A DNA stretch of 10,241 nt from JAKACU01 sp021821185. GTDB taxonomy: Bacteria > Bacillota > Bacilli > Alicyclobacillales > SLC66. The translations under genes were made by a program, and so were the position numbers. Under the pieces are notes generated by a model. It ran no database searches. It saw only the letters and a list, made by a program, of their open reading frames with translations, and was not told where the DNA came from. Position 1 is the first letter of the stretch. Each line of letters begins with the position of its first letter. The stretch spans positions 1 to 10,241 of the forward strand of contig DAHWJX010000074.1 in NCBI GenBank assembly GCA_027343965.1, given 5' to 3'. Of this stretch, positions 5,552 through 10,241 are shown one piece after another.

Positions 5552-6427
5552 ATGAGGCAGATTGCGTTCTACGGTAAAGGTGGAATCGGTAAATCAACGA
5601 CTTCGCAAAACACGTTGGCAGCACTGGCGGGAATGGGCAAAAAAATTATGATCGTTGGGTGCGATCCTAAGGCAGATTCTACTCGTCTGATTTTGCATCA
5701 AAAAGCACAACAAACGGTATTGGCACTGGCGGCAGAGCGAGGAGCCGTCGAAGATCTCGAATTACATGAAGTTTTACGTACTGGTTTCCGTGACATCAAG
5801 TGTGTGGAATCAGGGGGGCCGGAGCCAGGTGTTGGCTGTGCTGGGCGAGGTATCATTACGTCGATTACGTTTCTTGAAGAACAAGGTGCTTACGAGGGAC
5901 TGGATTATGTGTCCTATGATGTTTTGGGTGATGTGGTGTGTGGAGGGTTTGCCATGCCGATTCGGCAAAATAAGGCACAAGAGATTTACATCGTGACATC
6001 TGGTGAAATGATGGCCATGTACGCTGCCAACAACATTTGCAAAGGAATTCTTAAGTATGCAAACAGTGGTGGAGTGCGCCTCGGTGGTCTGATCTGTAAC
6101 AGCCGTATGGTTGACCGCGAGTTGGAGTTGATTGAAGAATTGGCTCGTCGATTGAATACTCAGGTTATTCACTTTGTACCGCGCAATAACATTGTGCAGC
6201 ACGCTGAATTGCGCAGAATGACAGTCACAGAGTATGCGCCGGCGCATCCGCAGGCCGCTGTGTACGAGGAATTGGCTAGAAAGATCGACACGAATCAGAA
6301 TATGACAATTCCTACCCCGATACCAATGGAAGAACTGGAAACTCTATTACTTGAATTCGGTATGATCGAAGATGAAGAAACTCAATTGCGCAAGCTCGAA
6401 GAATCTGAAGTTAGCGTTGTTTCATAG
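5552..6427 (+). CDS. nifH: Nitrogenase iron protein NifH
   Basis: NifH is the ATP-dependent reductase of nitrogenase and passes electrons to the MoFe protein. It also takes part in P-cluster and FeMo-co maturation. The 291 residues match family length. The P-loop GKGGIGKS is at 8-15 and VGCDPKADSTRL (35-46) is switch region. Cys96 (GPEPGVGCAGRG) and Cys130 (DVVCGGFAMP) ligate the [4Fe-4S] cluster shared by the homodimer. Arg99 in CAGRG is the residue ADP-ribosylated by DraT in some diazotrophs. GGAG lies 8 nt upstream of the ATG. It is the first gene of the operon, 26 bp before nifD, and divergent from nifB. The neighbourhood with nifD/K/E rules out BchL/ChlL and a lone nitrogenase-like reductase. 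No truncation or missing key residue was seen. Confidence 0.97.
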   Translation: MRQIAFYGKGGIGKSTTSQNTLAALAGMGKKIMIVGCDPKADSTRLILHQKAQQTVLALAAERGAVEDLELHEVLRTGFRDIKCVESGGPEPGVGCAGRGIITSITFLEEQGAYEGLDYVSYDVLGDVVCGGFAMPIRQNKAQEIYIVTSGEMMAMYAANNICKGILKYANSGGVRLGGLICNSRMVDRELELIEELARRLNTQVIHFVPRNNIVQHAELRRMTVTEYAPAHPQAAVYEELARKIDTNQNMTIPTPIPMEELETLLLEFGMIEDEETQLRKLEESEVSVVS

Positions 6428-6453
6428 AAAGTCAATTCAACATCGGAGGGAAT

Positions 6454-7908
6454 GTGTCCAACATGACTGAACTCATGGAGAAACGCCAGCACCTGGTGCA
6501 AGAGGTGCTCGAGGGTTACCCAGATGCGACAAAAAAGGAACGGGAAAAGCATCTTGCTGTTGTCGATGAGGCAGACAAAAGTTCATGCGCGGTGGTTAGT
6601 AACGTTAAGTCCAGACCAGGCGTAATGACTACACGCGGTTGTGCTTACGCGGGATCCAAAGGTGTCGTCTGGGGCCCCATCAAAGATGCCATACACATTT
6701 CACATGGTCCGGTGGGTTGCGGACAATATAGTTGGTGGTCACGGCGTAACTACTACGCCGGAATGACAGGGATCAATTCCTTTGGGGCCATGCAAGTTAC
6801 CAGTGACTTTCAAGAGCGTGACATCGTGTTTGGCGGTGATAAGAAGTTGACCGCCATTATCGATGAACTGGAAGCTTTGTTTCCACTGAATCGTGGTATA
6901 ACGATTCAGTCTGAATGTCCGGTTGGTTTGATCGGTGATGATATAGAAGCGGTTGCTCGGGCAAAAGGTGAGGAGCTCAGCAAGCCGGTGATTCCGGTTC
7001 GTTGCGAAGGATTCAGGGGTGTGAGCCAGTCGCTTGGACACCATATCGCCAATGACGTGATTCGCGATTGGTTGCTAGATAAAAGGGACCTTCCGGATAT
7101 GGGAACACCTTATGACGTGGCGCTGATTGGCGACTACAATATCGGTGGTGATGCTTGGGCCTCGCGTAGAATACTTGAAGAAATGGGTTTGCGTGTGGTG
7201 TCGCAGTGGTCCGGCGACGGCACCTTACAAGAGCTCGCGCACACCACAAAAGCCAAGCTCAATTTGATTCACTGCTATCGTTCGATGAATTATATCTGCC
7301 AGTATATGGAGAATCAGTTTAACATCCCCTGGCAGGAATTTAATTTCTTTGGGCCGACCAAGATCATTGAAAATATGCGCAAAATTGCCTCTTTATTCGA
7401 TGATTATATTCAAGAACGTACGGAACAGGTGATCAAGCAGTATGAGCCGCGGATAAAGGCAACGATTGAGCGCTACCGGCCACGTCTGGAAGGCAAAAAG
7501 GTTATGCTTCTTGTCGGCGGATTGCGGCCTCGCCATACGATCGGCGCCTATGAGGACTTGGGTATGCAAGTCATTGCCACAGGATATGAATTTGGTCATG
7601 TAGACGACTATGAGCGTACGGTGGCAGGTCTTGGTGACGCAACGATCCTCTATGACGACCCTACGGCCTATGAAATGGAGGAATTTGCAAAAAACCTACG
7701 TCCTGACCTGATTGGGTCAGGGGTAAAGGAAAAGTATGTTTATCACAAAATGGGTATTCCTTTCCGGCAAATGCATTCATGGGATTATAGTGGCCCTTAC
7801 CATGGGTTTGACGGATTTCCCGTGTTTGCAAGAGATTTGGATATGGCGATCAATAATCCAGGGTGGACATTGATTAAAAATCCATTCGAGGAAAGGAGCC
7901 TTAGCTAA
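6454..7908 (+). CDS. nifD: Nitrogenase MoFe protein alpha subunit NifD
   Basis: NifD binds FeMo-co, where N2 is reduced, and half of each P-cluster. In the 484 residues, P-cluster ligands are Cys63 (RGCAYAGSKG), Cys89 (PVGCGQYS) and Cys155 (SECPVGLIGDD). Gln192 and His196 (SQSLGHHIAND) are the catalytic-pocket residues. The FeMo-co ligands are Cys274 (LIHCYRSMNY) and His441 (RQMHSWDYSGPYHGFDG). These correspond to Cys62, 88, 154, 275 and His195, 442 of Azotobacter, so this is a Mo-type and not a V/Fe-only subunit. The start is GTG at 6454 behind GGAGGG. An ATG three codons on (6463) is the alternative, and both spacings (4 and 13 nt) are imperfect. One base separates its stop from nifK, as expected for 1:1 subunits. 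Confidence 0.97.
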   Translation: MSNMTELMEKRQHLVQEVLEGYPDATKKEREKHLAVVDEADKSSCAVVSNVKSRPGVMTTRGCAYAGSKGVVWGPIKDAIHISHGPVGCGQYSWWSRRNYYAGMTGINSFGAMQVTSDFQERDIVFGGDKKLTAIIDELEALFPLNRGITIQSECPVGLIGDDIEAVARAKGEELSKPVIPVRCEGFRGVSQSLGHHIANDVIRDWLLDKRDLPDMGTPYDVALIGDYNIGGDAWASRRILEEMGLRVVSQWSGDGTLQELAHTTKAKLNLIHCYRSMNYICQYMENQFNIPWQEFNFFGPTKIIENMRKIASLFDDYIQERTEQVIKQYEPRIKATIERYRPRLEGKKVMLLVGGLRPRHTIGAYEDLGMQVIATGYEFGHVDDYERTVAGLGDATILYDDPTAYEMEEFAKNLRPDLIGSGVKEKYVYHKMGIPFRQMHSWDYSGPYHGFDGFPVFARDLDMAINNPGWTLIKNPFEERSLS

Positions 7909-7909
7909 C

Positions 7910-9466
7910 ATGGAAGATTCGACCAGCAAATCGACCGCATCAAAAGTTGATGGAGAAAGATGGATTGTAAAGGATCACAACACTCTGTTTGAAAGTCCGA
8001 ACTATCAAAAACAATTCGCAGACAAACGGATATTTGAACAAGGGGCGACGGAGGAAGAGATAGCGTCCGTCGAGGCTTGGACGAGAACTTGGGAGTATCG
8101 GGAGGTGAATTTCGCCCGGTCAAATGTTCTTATCAATCCAGCTAAAGCTTGCCAGCCCCTAGGGGGTATTCTCGCTGCGGCGGGTTTTGCCAACACATTG
8201 CCCTTGGTTCATGGATCGCAGGGCTGCGTGGCCTATTTTCGAAGTCACTTTTCACGTCATTTCAAGGAACCCTTCGCCGCCGTATCATCGTCGATGACGG
8301 AGGATGGGGCCGTATTTGGAGGGCTCAAAAACTTGCGAGAGGCTCTCGTAAATGCGGTACAGCTTTATAAACCGGACATGGTTGCTATTTGCACCACGTG
8401 CATGGCAGAAGTGATCGGTGATGATGTTTCCTCCTTTGTCGCTGATTTTCGCGAAGAGGGTGTGGTAGATGCAAACCTGCCTGTGGCATTTGCCAATACA
8501 CCGAGCTTTGTTGGCTCTCATATTACAGGATATGACAACATGATGAGAGCCATTTTGTCAGATCAAGCCAAAGGCGTGTCAGACAAAGATTCGACTAAGA
8601 TCAATATCATTCCAGGTTTCGAGACGTATGTAGGCAATATCCGAGAGGTTAAGCATATTTTACAGGCGTTGGGTGTGGAAGCAACCATTCTGGGGGATAC
8701 ATCGGATGCACTCGATTCACCAGCTACCGGGGAGTACATCATGTATCCAGGTGGTACACCACTGAAACAATTGCGCGCAGCAGCCACGAATCGGGCAACG
8801 ATTGCCCTTTCACGCTACAGCACGAAAAAAACTATGGACATGATTAGGAAACGATGGAAACAGGATACCATGGCACTGATACCTCCGATAGGTATCACAG
8901 CTACCGATGCATTTATTAAGGAAATTCAGCATGTCACAGGTTGCGACATATCGGAAGAACTCCTTCGTGAGAGGGGACGCGCGGTAGATGCGATGCTGGA
9001 TTCTCATCCCTATCTTCATGGCAAAAGGATAGCTCTGGTGGGCGATCCAGATGTGCTTTTGGGTACGGTTTCCTTTTTACTTGAGATGGGTGCAGAACCC
9101 GAGCACATCGTTTGTACGAATGGCGATGATGATTTCCTACAGGAAATGACTGCACTTCTTGCCACGAGTCCTCATGGGGTAAATGCGAAGGTGTGGATCG
9201 GAAAAGACATGTGGCATTTGCGGTCACTGGTTTTGACAGAACCGGTAGACCTCTTGATCGGAAATACGTATGCCAAGCAAGTAGCTAAGGAAGCAGATAT
9301 CCCCCATGTGCGGGTCGGTTTTCCTATTTTTGATCGTCATCATTTACATCGTTTTCCGATCATCGGATATAACGGGACGGTGTTTTTACTGCAACAAATG
9401 GTGAATGCCATATTGGATGATTTGGATCGTAAGTCTCCAGCCTATAGTTTTGACGCTATTCGTTAG
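7910..9466 (+). CDS. nifK: Nitrogenase MoFe protein beta subunit NifK
   Basis: NifK forms the alpha2beta2 MoFe protein with NifD and carries the other half of the P-cluster. In 518 residues (Azotobacter has 523), P-cluster ligands are Cys81 (INPAKACQPLGG), Cys106 (HGSQGCVAYFRSHF) and Cys164 (CTTCMAEVIGDD). Ser199 (NTPSFVGSHITGYDN) is the equivalent of Azotobacter Ser188. The N-terminal extension and the GNTYAKQVAKE...VGFPIFDRHHLHRFP region near the C-terminus are typical of NifK. AAGGAG at 7893-7898 precedes the ATG, inside the end of nifD. All expected ligands are present, so the structural enzyme looks functional. Confidence 0.97.
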   Translation: MEDSTSKSTASKVDGERWIVKDHNTLFESPNYQKQFADKRIFEQGATEEEIASVEAWTRTWEYREVNFARSNVLINPAKACQPLGGILAAAGFANTLPLVHGSQGCVAYFRSHFSRHFKEPFAAVSSSMTEDGAVFGGLKNLREALVNAVQLYKPDMVAICTTCMAEVIGDDVSSFVADFREEGVVDANLPVAFANTPSFVGSHITGYDNMMRAILSDQAKGVSDKDSTKINIIPGFETYVGNIREVKHILQALGVEATILGDTSDALDSPATGEYIMYPGGTPLKQLRAAATNRATIALSRYSTKKTMDMIRKRWKQDTMALIPPIGITATDAFIKEIQHVTGCDISEELLRERGRAVDAMLDSHPYLHGKRIALVGDPDVLLGTVSFLLEMGAEPEHIVCTNGDDDFLQEMTALLATSPHGVNAKVWIGKDMWHLRSLVLTEPVDLLIGNTYAKQVAKEADIPHVRVGFPIFDRHHLHRFPIIGYNGTVFLLQQMVNAILDDLDRKSPAYSFDAIR

Positions 9467-9472
9467 CAATGT

Positions 9473-9495
9473 GGCGGCAACCGATGAGAGCCGCC
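9473..9495 (+). other. GC-rich hairpin between nifK and nifE
   Basis: GGCGGC (9473-9478) and GCCGCC (9490-9495) form a 6-bp all-GC stem with an 11-nt loop, 6 nt after the nifK stop and before the nifE ribosome binding site. There is no T-run, so it is not an intrinsic terminator. A role as RNA-processing or decay barrier that keeps nifHDK message more abundant than nifE is possible (inference). Confidence 0.45.
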
Positions 9496-9524
9496 CTAGT
9501 TGCAACCGACAATGGGGGATGGGT

Positions 9525-10241
9525 ATGCGTGATTTGCACCGTATTTTTGATCAGCCAGACTGTGACCACAATCAAGTCAAATCACAGCGAAACCGTAATG
9601 CGGGTTGCGCCCGTCCTGAGCCCGGTGGCGCGATGGGGGGGTGCACATTCGATGGCGCACAAAGTAGTCTGTTGCCTATTGCGGATGTTGTACATCTGGT
9701 ACATGGCACAGCGTCTTGTGTGACAAACAGTTGGGAAAGCAGAGGCAGCCTTTCATCATGGGAGGGTGATCCGTTTACTGCTCGCGGTATCAGCACAGAT
9801 TTGACTGAAACACAAATAATCTTCGGAGCAGAGAAGCGTTTGGAGGAGGCTATTCGTTCTGTCGTTGAGCGTTTTGTGCCACAGGCGGTCTTCGTGTACA
9901 GTACTTGCGTGACTGCATTGATTGGTGAGGATATTGATGCGGTATGCCAGTTGGCTACACAGCAATTGGACCGCCCTATAATACCTGTTGGCGCCCCGGG
10001 TTTTTTGGGTAGTAAAAACTTGGGGAGTCGATTGGCGGGTGAGGTGTTGCTCAACCACGTGATTGGAACGCGTGAGTCCATTCATACCACACCGTGTTTG
10101 ATGTAAATATTATTGGCGAGTACAATATTGCCGGTGAACTATGGCAAATAACTGACATGCTACGTCAGGTAGGCATTTCGTTGCGCGCTTCGATTACCGG
10201 AGATGGCCGTTTTGCGCATATTCAGACTGCACATCATGCAC
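9525..10241 (+). CDS. nifE: FeMo-cofactor scaffold subunit NifE, frameshifted and cut by the right edge
   Basis: NifE with NifN forms the scaffold on which NifB-co matures to FeMo-co. The start is taken as ATG at 9525, with GGGGG 6 nt upstream; ATG at 9519 is an alternative two codons earlier. A Cys-rich N-terminus (CDHN, GCARPEPG) is typical. Cys40 (GGCTFDGAQ), Cys65 (GTASC) and Cys128 (VFVYSTCVTALIGEDIDAVC) match NifE cluster ligands, followed by SKNLGSRLAGE and HVIGTRE. That frame stops at 10104-10106. The expected continuation, TVFDVNIIGEYNIAGELWQI, follows at once in another frame (codons starting at 10091, open to the window edge). One base is therefore missing, or two are extra, between about 10,073 and 10,096. 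The gene is either a pseudogene or carries a sequencing indel. No canonical slippery heptamer was seen. Confidence 0.9.

Noticed and set aside
5810..6247. 145-codon open frame antisense to nifH
   Set aside because: nifH is certain on the other strand. The antisense product has no family features.
8877..8897. 8-bp inverted repeat with 5-nt loop inside nifK
   Set aside because: Repeats of this size are expected by chance in 10 kb, and it lies in well-conserved coding sequence.
9405..9524. In-frame upstream extension of nifE from an ATG inside nifK
   Set aside because: These residues overlap nifK in another frame, show no NifE homology, and the start lacks a ribosome binding site. The ATG at 9525 behind GGGGG fits the usual NifE N-terminus.
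9572..10081. 169-codon open frame antisense to nifE
   Set aside because: It lies wholly opposite clear NifE coding sequence, has no recognisable domain, and is a shadow of the coding strand.
10094..10241. Second half of nifE as a separate gene starting at GTG 10094
   Set aside because: There is no ribosome binding site, and the sequence continues a single NifE domain. A frameshift is the simpler reading.

Overview
The window holds the left part of a molybdenum-nitrogenase (nif) gene cluster from what looks like a Gram-positive Bacillales-type bacterium. The evidence for that host is the strong GGAGG-type ribosome binding sites, moderate GC content, Firmicute-like NifB/NifH/NifD/NifK sequences and two GlnR/TnrA-like boxes in the nif promoter region. 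An Alicyclobacillaceae-like host is possible, but this is a guess from style and not a demonstrated placement.

Layout. Bases 1-744 carry the 3' part of a divergent dapB-like reductase on the + strand. Bases 745-921 are a spacer between convergent genes. Bases 922-1689 carry, on the - strand, the ligand-binding half of a LacI/GalR-family regulator that has lost its DNA-binding half. This left segment is visibly more AT-rich than the nif genes, and the edge of the nif region appears to lie at about 1690-1740. From 5356 down to 1727 a compact - strand operon reads nifB, nifV (ATGA overlap), an OmpR-type winged-helix regulator with a degenerate receiver domain, and a MoaD/ThiS-like ubiquitin-fold protein ending in Gly-Gly. 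From 5552 to the right edge a divergent + strand operon reads nifH, nifD, nifK, nifE. nifE is cut by the window edge and carries an apparent frameshift near 10,073-10,096.

How the genes work together. NifH (Fe protein) delivers electrons to the NifD2K2 MoFe protein. NifB makes the NifB-co [8Fe-9S-C] precursor. NifE, with a NifN presumably encoded to the right, is the scaffold on which the precursor matures. NifV supplies homocitrate for FeMo-co. All cluster-ligating Cys/His residues I could check in NifH, NifD, NifK and NifB are present. The 195-bp divergent nifB/nifH spacer holds two near-consensus GlnR-type boxes placed symmetrically about an imperfect inverted repeat, which suggests shared nitrogen control of both operons.

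The least ordinary parts are the regulator and MoaD-like protein that end the nifB operon, a perfect 12-bp inverted repeat inside the regulator gene, the decapitated LacI gene at the cluster edge, and the frameshift in nifE. I saw no tRNA or rRNA genes, CRISPR arrays or insertion sequences.
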